Shown: positions 42,220 to 50,948, numbered from the stretch's first letter. The stretch is 64,000 nucleotides of DNA from Thermocrinis ruber (GCF_000512735.1 NZ_CP007028.1:1054001-1118000), one strand, 5' to 3'. Numbers and translations: made by a program. The notes: generated by a model not told the origin, from the sequence alone.

Positions 42220-42818
42220 TGGAGGAAAAGCTTTTAAGGTTATTTGTTAGACTGATAAAAATCTTTTTGAAGAATAAAGAACATGTGCATATTGCCCTTG
42301 CGGGCGGAAAAACACCTATGCCCTTTTACAGGATGCTTTCCCTTGAATGCCTCCCTTGGGAAAGGCTTTACTTTTATTTAACGGACGAAAGGTTTGTCCC
42401 CCTAAATTCTCCCCAAAGCAACTACAAAAACATTCGGGAAAACCTCGGAGCTAAGGCAAAGATAATCTATGTGAATACAGAACTACCTTTAAAGGACGCA
42501 TGCGTAGATTACTCCCAAAAACTTCCTCAGAGCTTGGATGTGTGTTTGCTTGGAGTGGGAGAGGACGGACACACCGCATCCCTCTTTCCCAACTCTCCAT
42601 GCTTTGCTATAACTCCAAAGGTTTGTACCTCCGTTGCCCCCGATGGCACCCAAAGAGTTTCCCTGAGTTACCAATACCTAAACTCCTCCTGCGTAGTGAT
42701 CTTTGCCCTAAAGGGCGAAGAAAAAAGAAAGGTTTATGAAAAACTCCTCAAGGGTGAAGACATTCCCGCAAGCAAGGTAAAGGGAAAAAGGAAAACCTTT
42801 ATAATATATTCAACCTGA
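42219..42818 (+). CDS. pgl: 6-phosphogluconolactonase
   Basis: The ATG at 42219 overlaps the zwf stop (TGATG) and gives 199 residues. Family motifs are HIALAGGKTPMPFYRML, FYLTDERFVPLNSPQSNYKNIRE split in the usual way, and the catalytic GVGEDGHTASLFP. It hydrolyses the lactone made by Zwf. The gene completes an all-in-one oxidative pentose phosphate cassette. Confidence 0.94.
   Translation: MEEKLLRLFVRLIKIFLKNKEHVHIALAGGKTPMPFYRMLSLECLPWERLYFYLTDERFVPLNSPQSNYKNIRENLGAKAKIIYVNTELPLKDACVDYSQKLPQSLDVCLLGVGEDGHTASLFPNSPCFAITPKVCTSVAPDGTQRVSLSYQYLNSSCVVIFALKGEEKRKVYEKLLKGEDIPASKVKGKRKTFIIYST
42800..42805 (+). promoter_or_regulatory. -10-like TATAAT before the UMF1-like transporter
   Basis: TATAAT inside the end of pgl ends nine bases before the in-frame CTG at 42815, the same geometry as at leaderless genes in this window. 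Confidence 0.35.
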
Positions 42819-43924
42819 GAAGAGTTCTCTCCTTTGCCCTCTATGATACAGGAGAAACCATCCTTGGTGCAATCGTCTTTTCTACCTTTTATCCACTGTA
42901 CATTACCAAGCATATAGACCCCAAGCTTTACTCTACCCTCTATGGCTTTGCCTTTTTTCTCTCCTTTCTAATGGCGGTCCCCCTTGCAAAGCTCGCAGAC
43001 AGCAGAGCATACCGCAAGCGGTTTTTTGTTCTATTTACCCTTTTGACCTCAGTCCTTGGCATCCTTCTTAGCTTTAACCTCCACATGCCCGCTTTGAACC
43101 TTTTTCTCTATCTTTTGATGGCGGTCTTTCACCAGCAGGCTATGGTCTTTTACAATTCACTGCTTGGTGGTTTTGAAAGCAAGGGAACTACCTCTGGCGT
43201 GGGCGTTGCCTTTGGATACCTTGGCTCTGCCCTTAGCCTTCTCCTTCTAGCAGAATTTTTCAAGGTACCGGAGGTCTTTTACCAAACCGCCCTAATTTTT
43301 CTCTTCCTCTCACTGCCAGCCATCTTTTCCTTGCCAAACCCACCCCAAAAAACCACCATAAGCCTAAGAAAAGAGCTAGAGGACAGGAGGTTTTTGCTTT
43401 TAGTCCTTGCCATTCTTAGCCTGACTGAAGTGGCAAATACGTTGATTGCTATGATGGGCATATACTTAAAGCATGCCTATGGTTTGGAGGATCGGGAAAT
43501 ATACAAAGTGATTGGGCTTTCTGCCTTGGGTGGTGTCTTTGGAGGACTGCTCTTTGGCAAACTGACGGACAAACTAAAGGCAAGGCGTTTATTTCCCCTG
43601 GGCTTTGTTCTTTGGTCTTTGTTTTTGATTGTTTTATATTTAACACCAAGGGAACTGCTACTATTTGTAGGCTTTTTGGGTGGTCTTTCCCTCTCTCACC
43701 TTTGGACTACCTCAAGGGTTCTACTTTTGGAGCTTTTTCCCTTGGAAACTGTATCCCTTCGGATGTCCTTTCTTTCTTTGAGCGAGCGTATAGCATCCAC
43801 CACCGGGCTTTGGGTTTGGAGCCTTTTTATGCTCCTGACGGGCAACGACTACAAGTTTTCCGCCCTTTTGATGGTTGTCTTTCCTGTGGTTGGGATATTC
43901 TTTTATTTGTTCTCAAGGAGATAG
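42815..43924 (+). CDS. MFS transporter, UMF1/Atg22-like, with no standard start for its first helix
   Basis: From the first ATG (42971) the protein would be 317 residues and lack the first helix. The frame is open upstream without stops and codes for LSFALYDTGETILGAIVF, the conserved UMF1 first-helix motif, so the true protein must begin earlier. No in-frame ATG, GTG or TTG exists there; CTG at 42815 (after TATAAT) and ATA at 42806 are the candidates. The full protein is about 369 residues with some eleven membrane helices. The substrate is unknown. A sequencing frameshift is the alternative. Confidence 0.8.
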   Translation: MRRVLSFALYDTGETILGAIVFSTFYPLYITKHIDPKLYSTLYGFAFFLSFLMAVPLAKLADSRAYRKRFFVLFTLLTSVLGILLSFNLHMPALNLFLYLLMAVFHQQAMVFYNSLLGGFESKGTTSGVGVAFGYLGSALSLLLLAEFFKVPEVFYQTALIFLFLSLPAIFSLPNPPQKTTISLRKELEDRRFLLLVLAILSLTEVANTLIAMMGIYLKHAYGLEDREIYKVIGLSALGGVFGGLLFGKLTDKLKARRLFPLGFVLWSLFLIVLYLTPRELLLFVGFLGGLSLSHLWTTSRVLLLELFPLETVSLRMSFLSLSERIASTTGLWVWSLFMLLTGNDYKFSALLMVVFPVVGIFFYLFSRR

Positions 43925-44223
43925 CATTCCCACCTTGGCGGGTTAAGACTGACGCTACAGCCAAGGGAAGAGAGGTCATAGACCTTAAAGTGCTTGGGTT
44001 GATCGGGTGTATGCACAAAAATAAAGGTAGTAGTCTGTGGAATGTGTTTGTTGCTCTCTTTCCAGCCCTTTATTAGCAAAAAGATCTCCCTCAGTTTTTC
44101 CCTTGCCTGCTCTAAATCTAACTCCGTTTGTGTGGAGTTTTCCACAAACACCCACCTTCCCTCTGGCATTCCTGCCAAAAGCTCCAAAGCCCGGTCTTCC
44201 GATGGAATACCATAAAAACGCAT
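43903..44223 (-). CDS. Hypothetical protein, 106 residues
   Basis: A minus-strand frame fills the gap between the transporter and the RNase P-like gene. The protein is soluble-looking (RFYGIPSEDRALELLAGMPE, LDLEQAREKLREIFLLIKG) with no known motif. A TAAAAT box (44235-44230) six bases before the ATG fits the leaderless pattern of this genome. The 3' end overlaps the transporter by 22 nt. I see no family. Confidence 0.6.
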   Translation of the reverse strand: MRFYGIPSEDRALELLAGMPEGRWVFVENSTQTELDLEQAREKLREIFLLIKGWKESNKHIPQTTTFIFVHTPDQPKHFKVYDLSSLGCSVSLNPPRWECYLLENK

Positions 44224-44270
44224 GCTTTTATTTTAAACCCTCGCCTCATAGATTTTTCCATAGGTTCAGG

Positions 44271-44276
44271 TATAAT
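44271..44276 (+). promoter_or_regulatory. -10 box for the RNase P-like gene
   Basis: TATAAT, eleven bases before the ATG; predicts a leader of only a few bases. Confidence 0.55.
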
Positions 44277-44287
44277 TTTAATCAGAC

Positions 44288-44869
44288 ATGGAAATCTTCG
44301 TGCTTGATACAAGCGTATTTACAAACCCGGATGTGTATTCCCAGTTTGAAAAGGATCAGCTGGGTGCCATAGAGAACTTTCTCTCTTTGGCTTATCACTC
44401 AAAGGCTCAGTTTTATATGCCCCTTTCGGTTTATGAAGAATTCAACAATATGGTCTCCCTTGGAGAGCTAAAGCCCAAGTTTGAGTTGGTGGTGCGAATA
44501 CGTTCCCCAAGGAGATATAACCTTATGATCCCAGCGGAGTTTTTGTATGAATTCATAGAAGAAGTCAGATACAGAATAAACAAGGGCTTGAGGGTGGCAG
44601 AAGAGCACACAAGGGAGGCGGGAAGGCTAACAGAAACCGAAACGGGTAGAGTAATAACCAAACTCAGGGAAAAATACAGAGAAGCCCTAAGGGTTGGCAT
44701 AATAGACAGCAAGGAGGATGCGGATGTTTTACTGCTTGCTTACGAGCTGGATGCCATCCTGATAACGGGAGATGAGGGACTGCATCGGTGGGCAGACCGG
44801 GTGGGCATAAAGCTTATAGATCCAAAGAGTTTTAGATACATATTGGAAAGCTTGGCGGGCATTAGGTGA
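44288..44869 (+). CDS. Protein-only RNase P of the Aquifex type (HARP, PIN domain)
   Basis: The 193-residue PIN-like protein carries the acidic metal-binding residues of the family: D7 (FVLDTSVF), D140 and D144 ([10 protein letters not shown]) and D162 (ITGDEGLHR). The spacing matches that of the catalytic Asp of Aquifex RNase P (Aq_880). A helical spike domain with many Arg/Lys ([19 protein letters not shown]) lies between. HARP enzymes remove tRNA 5' leaders without an RNA subunit. Older annotation calls the family UPF0278 or RNA ligase partner. Confidence 0.93.
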   Translation: MEIFVLDTSVFTNPDVYSQFEKDQLGAIENFLSLAYHSKAQFYMPLSVYEEFNNMVSLGELKPKFELVVRIRSPRRYNLMIPAEFLYEFIEEVRYRINKGLRVAEEHTREAGRLTETETGRVITKLREKYREALRVGIIDSKEDADVLLLAYELDAILITGDEGLHRWADRVGIKLIDPKSFRYILESLAGIR

Positions 44870-44941
44870 TAACCATCATATTGCATCCTATGAAAGGGTT
44901 ATTATTTTTACTTTTAACTAAAACCTTTAAGGAGGTAAGTC

Positions 44942-45286
44942 ATGCAAAACGTAACTTACAACTTTTTTGCCACCGAAAGGGCTGTTCAGGAAGTAACACG
45001 CATAGCAAAGGAAAACAACATAGAGGAGCCCATCCTCAGGATAAGGGTTGTTCCCGGCGGATGCTCTGGCTTTCAGTATGCCATGGGCTTTGACGACACC
45101 ATAGAAGAAACAGACTTCGTCTTTGAATACCCCGGGCTTAAAATAGCCATAGACCAATTCTCCATGCCCTATGTAAATAACGCAGAGCTGGACTATGTTA
45201 TGGACTTTATGGGTGGTGGATTCACCATCAGGAACCCCAACGTGACCGGCTCCTGCGGTTGCGGAAATAGCTTCTCCTGCGGATAA
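44942..45286 (+). CDS. iscA: A-type Fe-S carrier protein (IscA/ErpA)
   Basis: The 114-residue protein has the three conserved A-type Cys: one in VVPGGCSGFQYAM and two in TGSCGCGNSF. It binds and transfers Fe-S clusters, complementing IscU and Nfu elsewhere in the window. AAGGAGGT lies just before the ATG. The 72-bp upstream gap begins with GATAACCATCAT, similar to part of the Fur-like element before iscU. Confidence 0.95.
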   Translation: MQNVTYNFFATERAVQEVTRIAKENNIEEPILRIRVVPGGCSGFQYAMGFDDTIEETDFVFEYPGLKIAIDQFSMPYVNNAELDYVMDFMGGGFTIRNPNVTGSCGCGNSFSCG

Positions 45287-45288
45287 AA

Positions 45289-45678
45289 CTATCTCTCCCC
45301 CCTTTGGGGGGCTTCCTGAATTATAACTTCAATCTTTTCCGGTTCCACCTTATCCACCAATACCAAGAATTTATAAGGGTTCCTCACATCCACCTTTAAC
45401 AAGTACCTTCCGGTTTTTAAACCTCTAACATCCACAAAGGGCTGTAGGTTTTCCAAGGCACTCTCTGAAACAAGCCTTTCCACAAAGCTAACTTTCATCC
45501 TGACCTTTTTTCTTGATAGCTTGTAGACATAGTTGTCTTGGACGTTTTTAAGCTCTATTTCTCTTTCCACAGATAGGCTTGCCCTCGTTCCAAAATTTAC
45601 CGCAGACCACAGTAAAAAGCCCACAATAAGGGATACTACCTTGTATTGAATATCTTCAAAGAGTAGTTTCCTCAGCAT
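45289..45678 (-). CDS. YbbR-like domain protein
   Basis: The 129-residue protein has one N-terminal membrane helix (YKVVSLIVGFLLWSAVNF) and a single extracytoplasmic YbbR-type domain (VEREIELKNVQDNYVYKLSR, VRMKVSFVERLV). YbbR/CdaR proteins usually have several repeats and modulate a membrane c-di-AMP cyclase. Here there is one repeat and the neighbour is aroA, whose end it overlaps by 7 nt. The function remains open. Confidence 0.75.
   Translation of the reverse strand: MLRKLLFEDIQYKVVSLIVGFLLWSAVNFGTRASLSVEREIELKNVQDNYVYKLSRKKVRMKVSFVERLVSESALENLQPFVDVRGLKTGRYLLKVDVRNPYKFLVLVDKVEPEKIEVIIQEAPQRGER
45297..45311. terminator. Hairpin between convergent iscA and ybbR-like genes
   Basis: CCCCCC (45297-45302) and GGGGGG (45306-45311) enclose a TTT loop. 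No T-tract follows on either strand, so termination strength is uncertain. It overlaps the last codons of the YbbR-like gene. Confidence 0.35.
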
Positions 45679-46964
45679 GTTAGCCTTTCTAAGTCTTGGA
45701 AGAAGTTAGGGTATGAAACCGCCACGCACTCTGGCTCGTCTATTTGGGTTTCTCCCTCCGCGGTAAGCCCAGCGATGGTGAAGCTCATGGCTATTCTGTG
45801 GTCTCCGTAGGTTTTTATGAGGGCACCTCGTAAGGGAGTTCCTCCCTCAATAGAAAAGCCGTCTTCGTACTCCTCTACCTTAGCACCCATCCTTCTTAAG
45901 TTCTCCACGATTGCCTTTATACGGTCGCTCTCTTTTACCCTAAGCTCTCCCGCTCCCCTGACGGTAGAAACACCCTGTGCATGGGCCATAACTATCGCAA
46001 GTATTGGGATTTCGTCAATAAGGCTCGGCACTTCCTCAGGATGAACATCCACTGCCTTTAGTCCTCCCGAGTACTTGACATACACATCTGCAACGGGCTC
46101 GCCGGATATTTCCCTCAGGTTTTCGTATTGCACATGGGCACCCATCTCTCTTAGCTTTCTAAAAAAGCCATCTCTTGTAGGATTTACAAGGACATCTTTA
46201 AGGAGAATCTCGCTACCTTCCAAGAGGACTGCACCCGCAGTGAAAAAGGCAGCGGAAGATGGGTCTGCAGGGCAAAGGATCTCCGTAGCCTTCAAGGTCT
46301 GCCCTCCCTCCAGCTTTACAACCCTGCCATCCTTTCCATCGTAAGAGATGAGCTTTACACCCATTGCAGAAAGTAGCCTTTCAGTGTGGTCCCGAGAGAG
46401 GTAGGGTTCATACACCTCTGTAATACCCTCTGCCCTTAGCCCAGCCAAAAGTACGCAGGATTTTACCTGGGCAGATGCCTTTTTGTTAAAGAGGGATATG
46501 CCTTTTAGTGCTCCGCCCCTTATGGCAATGGGTAGCTTGTCTCCCCCTTCTCTGCCATCCAAGTGGGCACGCATCCTTCTTAGAGGTTCCACCACCCTGA
46601 GCATAGGTCTTCTTCTCAGGCTTTGGTCTCCCGTGAGGACCGCAAAAAACCTCTGAGTAGCCAGGACGCCGAGCATGAGCCGGGCTGTAGTGCCCGAGTT
46701 TTTTGCATCAAGGACCCTTTGAGGTTCCGAAAGCTCAAAGTTTGAACCCTTTATTCTCAAGGTGCCATTTTTGTACCGGACTTTAACACCCAAAGCCCTT
46801 ATTATGTTAAGGGTTGCTAAGGTGTCTTTGGACCACAGCCACTCCTGAACGTAGCTTTCTCCCTCTGCCAAAGCTGGCAATATAACCGCCCTGTGGGAGA
46901 TGGATTTGTCGGAGGGAACCCTTAGCTCACCCTTTAGGCACCGAACTTTCCTTACGCTTTTCAC
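45672..46964 (-). CDS. aroA: EPSP synthase (3-phosphoshikimate 1-carboxyvinyltransferase)
   Basis: AroA joins shikimate-3-phosphate and phosphoenolpyruvate in aromatic amino acid synthesis. The 430-residue protein starts at a GTG. Family motifs include VPSDKSISHRAVILPALAEG, LDAKNSGTTARLMLGVLA (the class-defining glyphosate-site region) and RVKESDRIKAIVENLRRMG, with GDHRIAMSF near the end. TTGACC-17-GATAAT lies upstream, and GATAAT ends seven bases before the GTG. Confidence 0.96.
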   Translation of the reverse strand: MKSVRKVRCLKGELRVPSDKSISHRAVILPALAEGESYVQEWLWSKDTLATLNIIRALGVKVRYKNGTLRIKGSNFELSEPQRVLDAKNSGTTARLMLGVLATQRFFAVLTGDQSLRRRPMLRVVEPLRRMRAHLDGREGGDKLPIAIRGGALKGISLFNKKASAQVKSCVLLAGLRAEGITEVYEPYLSRDHTERLLSAMGVKLISYDGKDGRVVKLEGGQTLKATEILCPADPSSAAFFTAGAVLLEGSEILLKDVLVNPTRDGFFRKLREMGAHVQYENLREISGEPVADVYVKYSGGLKAVDVHPEEVPSLIDEIPILAIVMAHAQGVSTVRGAGELRVKESDRIKAIVENLRRMGAKVEEYEDGFSIEGGTPLRGALIKTYGDHRIAMSFTIAGLTAEGETQIDEPECVAVSYPNFFQDLERLTC

Positions 46965-46971
46965 TTAAAAG

Positions 46972-47000
46972 ATTATCTTACATCCTTTGTTATAGGTCAA
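46972..47000 (-). promoter_or_regulatory. Promoter of aroA (leaderless, GTG start)
   Basis: On the minus strand TTGACC (47000-46995) and GATAAT (46977-46972) are 17 bp apart. The GTG start follows the -10 by seven bases, so transcription should begin at the start codon. Confidence 0.65.
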
Positions 47001-47010
47001 GAGGAAAGTC

Positions 47011-47994
47011 TTAAATCACTCTAAACTCCCTAAAGCAAAGGTGGGCGGTGTAGTGCTTTTTTATGCGGATAAATAACTCACTGTCCATCCTTTGGGCATG
47101 CCTTTGTAAAAGTTTTAGCCCCAAGCCCATGCCTCCTTTAGCATTTTCCACAAAGTCATTTCTCACGCTGAAGAGCACCCAGTCCTTGCCCACAGAGACC
47201 CTCAGATGTATAAAGTTCTTTGAATACTTTATGGCGTTGCTGAGGAGGTTATAAAGCACATCCTCCAGAATTCGTTCGTCCGTATGCAGGTAAAGATCTT
47301 TCCTTTTTATGAAGATAAGCTTTTTTTCCTTTATCTCCTCCTCAAAGAGGCTGAGCACATTCTCCAGAACATTCCAAAAATCCACCCAAACCTTAACAGG
47401 CTTTAGCTCCTCCTCCGATAGTCTGAGGATTAAGCTAACGTCCTTCTCAAGCCTCTTTATACTTCTTTGCATCCTACCCAAGGCTTGAGGAGAGTTGTTT
47501 TTTTGCAAAAGGCTAAGGTTTGTCTTTTGAACTGCCAGAAAGTTCCCAAGCTTGTGGCTTACGGACTTTATTAAATACATGCCAAACTCCCTGCCTTCTT
47601 CTACATTTTTCCAAAGTCTGTCCAAAGCCAACTGATAGACCAAAATCAAGGAAAGGATCAGCAAAAACTGAAAAAAGAATAATCTCTTTAGGCTCGGCTT
47701 TATGCTCTCCGTTAAATACTCTTCCCTTACAGCCACATAGACATTTTTAGAAGGGTCGGAAGGGTCCCTAAAGGAAAAGGAAAAGCCCGTTGGAATTTGC
47801 TCCGAGACAAGGAAGTTTTCATCCCCTCTGTGGGTTTTGCTTATGGTGTAAAGAAGATAGTGGGAGTATGCCCTAAAGTAGATGCTTTCCTCTACTACCC
47901 TTTTTAGTTCAAAGAACATGAGAATGTTCAAGGTTATAAATCCGACTGTAATCAGGGAAAGAAAAATCAGCATAAGCTTTAGCCTTTCACCCAA
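47011..47994 (-). CDS. Sensor histidine kinase
   Basis: The 327-residue protein has two membrane helices (about 9-29 and 107-125) enclosing a ~75-residue sensor region. A dimerisation region follows with the phospho-His in KSVSHKLGNFLAV. The ATPase domain has an N-box (DVLYNLLSNAIKYSK) and G-box (KGGMGLGLKLLQRHA). No HAMP or PAS domain is obvious. It overlaps its response regulator by 8 nt and ends the mqnD-moaA-radA run. The stimulus is unknown; phosphate is one option given the nearby phoD operon. Confidence 0.9.
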   Translation of the reverse strand: MGERLKLMLIFLSLITVGFITLNILMFFELKRVVEESIYFRAYSHYLLYTISKTHRGDENFLVSEQIPTGFSFSFRDPSDPSKNVYVAVREEYLTESIKPSLKRLFFFQFLLILSLILVYQLALDRLWKNVEEGREFGMYLIKSVSHKLGNFLAVQKTNLSLLQKNNSPQALGRMQRSIKRLEKDVSLILRLSEEELKPVKVWVDFWNVLENVLSLFEEEIKEKKLIFIKRKDLYLHTDERILEDVLYNLLSNAIKYSKNFIHLRVSVGKDWVLFSVRNDFVENAKGGMGLGLKLLQRHAQRMDSELFIRIKKHYTAHLCFREFRVI

Positions 47995-48631
47995 CCCGGT
48001 ATCCCCTTCCCTTCATGGTCTTTATAAATCCTTCTGGTAGCAACTTTCTAAGGTTCTTTATGTGTGCCCTCACTACATCTTCCCCCACCGGTTCGTCACC
48101 CCACACATAGTTAAGGATTTCTTCGTGGGAGACAAAGCGCCCCCTGTTTTCTACCAAAAACTTCAAAATAAGCCAGTCCTTTTTGCTCAAAGGAATTGGC
48201 TTTCCTTTCACCTTTACCATCTCTTTGCTAAAGCAGACCTCCACTTCGTCAATAACCACCACATCCTGCGGGTTTTTCCTTCTGTATAGGGCTTTTAGCC
48301 TCAAGGTTAGCTCCTCCATCTCAAAGGGCTTTGTTAGATAGTCATCCGCCCCAAGCTCAAAACAGGTGCGTTTGTCTTCAAGCCTCTGCTTGGCGGTAAG
48401 AACAAGGATGGGAGTTTCTTTGTCCTTTTCTCTGATAGCCTTTATAAGCTCCTCACCCCCTATGTGCGGCATCATCAGGTCAAGGACGATCACATCGTAG
48501 CGGGATACCTCCAAGAGGTCCATAACCTCCCTTGGGTCATACACCCAATCTGTAATAAATCCCTCCGACTGCAGGTACTCTGTTAGGCTCTCCCCCAAAA
48601 GCCGGTCATCCTCCACCAAAAGCACCTTCAT
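47987..48631 (-). CDS. OmpR/PhoB-family response regulator
   Basis: The 214-residue protein has a receiver domain with the acidic pair in LLVEDDRLL, the phospho-Asp in DVIVLDLMMPHIGG and Lys in YLTKPFEM. A C-terminal winged helix (LSKKDWLILKFLVENRGRFVS split by the usual loop, DVVRAHIKNLRKLL) completes the OmpR type. It is co-transcribed with the kinase and overlaps radA by 4 nt. It is a candidate to bind the direct repeat at 57322-57338. Confidence 0.93.
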   Translation of the reverse strand: MKVLLVEDDRLLGESLTEYLQSEGFITDWVYDPREVMDLLEVSRYDVIVLDLMMPHIGGEELIKAIREKDKETPILVLTAKQRLEDKRTCFELGADDYLTKPFEMEELTLRLKALYRRKNPQDVVVIDEVEVCFSKEMVKVKGKPIPLSKKDWLILKFLVENRGRFVSHEEILNYVWGDEPVGEDVVRAHIKNLRKLLPEGFIKTMKGRGYRVG

Positions 48632-49959
48632 AGCAAAAGCTCAAGGGCTTCTTTTATGTGGGAAACTGCGTATATTTCCATATCATCCATCTCAAGGATG
48701 TTGCCCTTTGGAACCATTGCCCTTTTAAAGCCAAAGCGTTTGCCCTCTTTTAGTCTCATCTCTGGAAAATGCACCGCCCTGACCTCTCCACCCAAGCCCA
48801 GCTCTCCAAAGACCACCACATCCCCCAGCTCCTTTCCTTTCACAGAGGATGCTATGGCTAAGGCTACCGCCAGGTCCCCCGCAGGTTCCACGATCTGCAT
48901 ACCCCCCACCACGTTCACAAAGACATCTTTATCCCTTGTGAATATTTTAGCCTCCTTCTCAAGGACCGCAAGGATAAGGGCAAGGCGGTTTATGTCATAG
49001 CCCTGGGTCCTTCTCTGAGGTGTTGTGTACAGGGCGTCTATGACTAAGGCTTGCACCTCCAAAAGCACTGGCTTGTTGCCCTCCGTGTGAGGAAATACCA
49101 CACTGCCCGGGCTTGCCCTTCTCTCTTGCAAAAATAGGGCTGATGGCTCGGGCACCTCCTCCAATCCCCTTTCCGTCATCTTAAAAACCACCACCTCCCC
49201 ACTTGCACCAAAGCGATTCTTAACCACCTTTAAAACTCGGTAAAAGCTGAACCTTTCTCCTTCAAAATAAAGGACTGTATCCACCAGATGTTCCAGAACC
49301 TTTGGACCTGCAATGCTTCCCTCCTTGGTGATCTGTCCTACTATGAACACTGGGATGTCCCTTCTTTTGCAGAACTCTGCCAGCTTGTACGCACACTCCC
49401 TAACCTGTGCCACTGAACCGGGTGCAGATTCCAACTGGGAAGAATGGATGGTCTGTATGGAATCCACTACCAAAAGGCTTGGCTTTAGTTCTTGGATGGT
49501 TTCCAAAATATACTCAAGCTCAGTCTCGGGCAAAAGGTAGAGGTTTTCCCCTTCCACTTTTAGCCTTTTTGCCCTCGTTCCTATCTGACTGCCTGACTCT
49601 TCCCCTGATACATACAGAACCTTTCCGTAAGCCTTTGAGTACTTTTCCGCCAACTGCAAAAGCAGGGTAGATTTTCCTATGCCCGGCTCCCCTGCGATCA
49701 GTAAAACCTGTCCCTTTACAAGCCCTCCGCCCAAGGCTAAGTCCATCTGTTCAAAGCCAGTAGATAGCCTTTTTAAGTCCTCCTCCACCCACATGGGTAA
49801 GGGCTTGTAGACCATGGCAGGACCAAGGGTCTTGGTGGCAACCCTTTCCCTCTCTTCCACCATACTGTTCCAAGCACCGCAAGAAGGACACCTTCCAAAC
49901 CACTTGGTGGAAGAGTATCCGCACTCCTGACAGACAAAGAATGTTTTTTCTTTTTTCAT
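48628..49959 (-). CDS. radA: DNA repair protein RadA/Sms
   Basis: RadA is a RecA-like ATPase that promotes branch migration in recombination. The 443 residues have the N-terminal zinc finger (CQECGYSSTKWFGRCPSCG), Walker A GEPGIGKSTL, the RadA-specific KNRFG motif (VVKNRFGASGEV) and a Lon-like C-terminal domain (NVVGGMQIVEPAGDLAVA). It overlaps moaA and the response regulator by 4 nt each. Confidence 0.96.
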   Translation of the reverse strand: MKKEKTFFVCQECGYSSTKWFGRCPSCGAWNSMVEERERVATKTLGPAMVYKPLPMWVEEDLKRLSTGFEQMDLALGGGLVKGQVLLIAGEPGIGKSTLLLQLAEKYSKAYGKVLYVSGEESGSQIGTRAKRLKVEGENLYLLPETELEYILETIQELKPSLLVVDSIQTIHSSQLESAPGSVAQVRECAYKLAEFCKRRDIPVFIVGQITKEGSIAGPKVLEHLVDTVLYFEGERFSFYRVLKVVKNRFGASGEVVVFKMTERGLEEVPEPSALFLQERRASPGSVVFPHTEGNKPVLLEVQALVIDALYTTPQRRTQGYDINRLALILAVLEKEAKIFTRDKDVFVNVVGGMQIVEPAGDLAVALAIASSVKGKELGDVVVFGELGLGGEVRAVHFPEMRLKEGKRFGFKRAMVPKGNILEMDDMEIYAVSHIKEALELLL

Positions 49960-50948
49960 CCCCCCAGCTTAAACATCTCCACTTTTTTGGGCTTTATGCC
50001 CTTTTTCAAAAGCTCAAGCCTTTCCTCTGAATACCTGTCCTTTCTTTTTTCCCAAAGGGCCACTATAAAATCCCTTATTTCCTCGTCCTTTGCACCGCCC
50101 CTTAGAAGGCTTTTCAGGTCATAGCCGTCGCTTGCAAAAAGGCACGTGAAAAGCTTGCCATCTGCGGTTAGCCTTAAACGGTTGCACTCCCCACAGAAGG
50201 GCTGTGTTACAGACGCTATTATCCCAAACTTGTAGCCATCCTCCAGCATAAACCTCTCCGCAGTTTCTCCCCTCCTTTGCCTTCCGATGGGTTTTACTCT
50301 GTACCTTTGGGAGATGGCGTTGATAATCTCTTTAGCAGAAAAGACCCGTTCAAGGGACCATCCGTTTAAAGTTCCCACATCCATAAACTCTATAAACCTA
50401 ACCTCCACCCCCAAGGGTCTGAAAAACTCTATAAAGTCTAAAATTTCATCGTCGTTTATATCCCTCACCACGCATACATTAACCTTGACCGAAAGCCCAA
50501 GCTCCAAGCTCCTGTGTATGCCCTCCAAAATCTGACCCACTTTAACATCCCTTCCCACAAGCTTAGAAAGGGTCTGGTCCCTCAAAGAAGGAAGGCTCAC
50601 AGTTACTCTCTTTAATCCTGCCGAAGCTAAATCTTGGACCTTGTCCTTTAGCAAAAAGCCGTTGGTGGTAAGGGCTATGTCCTCTACCTCTTGGCTTATG
50701 AGGGCTACTAAGTTTTCCAAGTGCCTTCTGAGAAGTGGCTCTCCGCCTGTAAGCCTTACCTTTTTAACTCCAAGCCCTTTGACTATACGCACCACCCTTG
50801 CGATCTCTTCAAAGCTCAGAATCTCTTCCCTTTTGAAAAACTCATAGTTTTCCCCCTCCGGCATACAAAACTGACATCTGAAGTTGCACCGGTCTGTTAC
50901 CGATACTCGCAGGTCCTTTAGCTCTCTTCCAAGTTGGTCTATGGGCAT
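49956..50948 (-). CDS. moaA: GTP 3',8-cyclase MoaA (molybdenum cofactor)
   Basis: MoaA is the radical SAM enzyme that starts molybdopterin synthesis from GTP. The 330-residue protein has the N-terminal cluster motif in SVTDRCNFRCQFCMP and the C-terminal cluster Cys in FCGECNRLRL and GKLFTCLF. The usual C-terminal double-Gly is present (FKLGG), needed for GTP positioning. It starts 10 nt after mqnD. Confidence 0.96.
   Translation of the reverse strand: MPIDQLGRELKDLRVSVTDRCNFRCQFCMPEGENYEFFKREEILSFEEIARVVRIVKGLGVKKVRLTGGEPLLRRHLENLVALISQEVEDIALTTNGFLLKDKVQDLASAGLKRVTVSLPSLRDQTLSKLVGRDVKVGQILEGIHRSLELGLSVKVNVCVVRDINDDEILDFIEFFRPLGVEVRFIEFMDVGTLNGWSLERVFSAKEIINAISQRYRVKPIGRQRRGETAERFMLEDGYKFGIIASVTQPFCGECNRLRLTADGKLFTCLFASDGYDLKSLLRGGAKDEEIRDFIVALWEKRKDRYSEERLELLKKGIKPKKVEMFKLGG

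Noticed and set aside
43612-44076. 154-codon plus-strand frame overlapping the transporter end
   Set aside because: It overlaps the membrane-protein frame heavily and translates to an unstructured Phe/Cys-rich sequence without a family.
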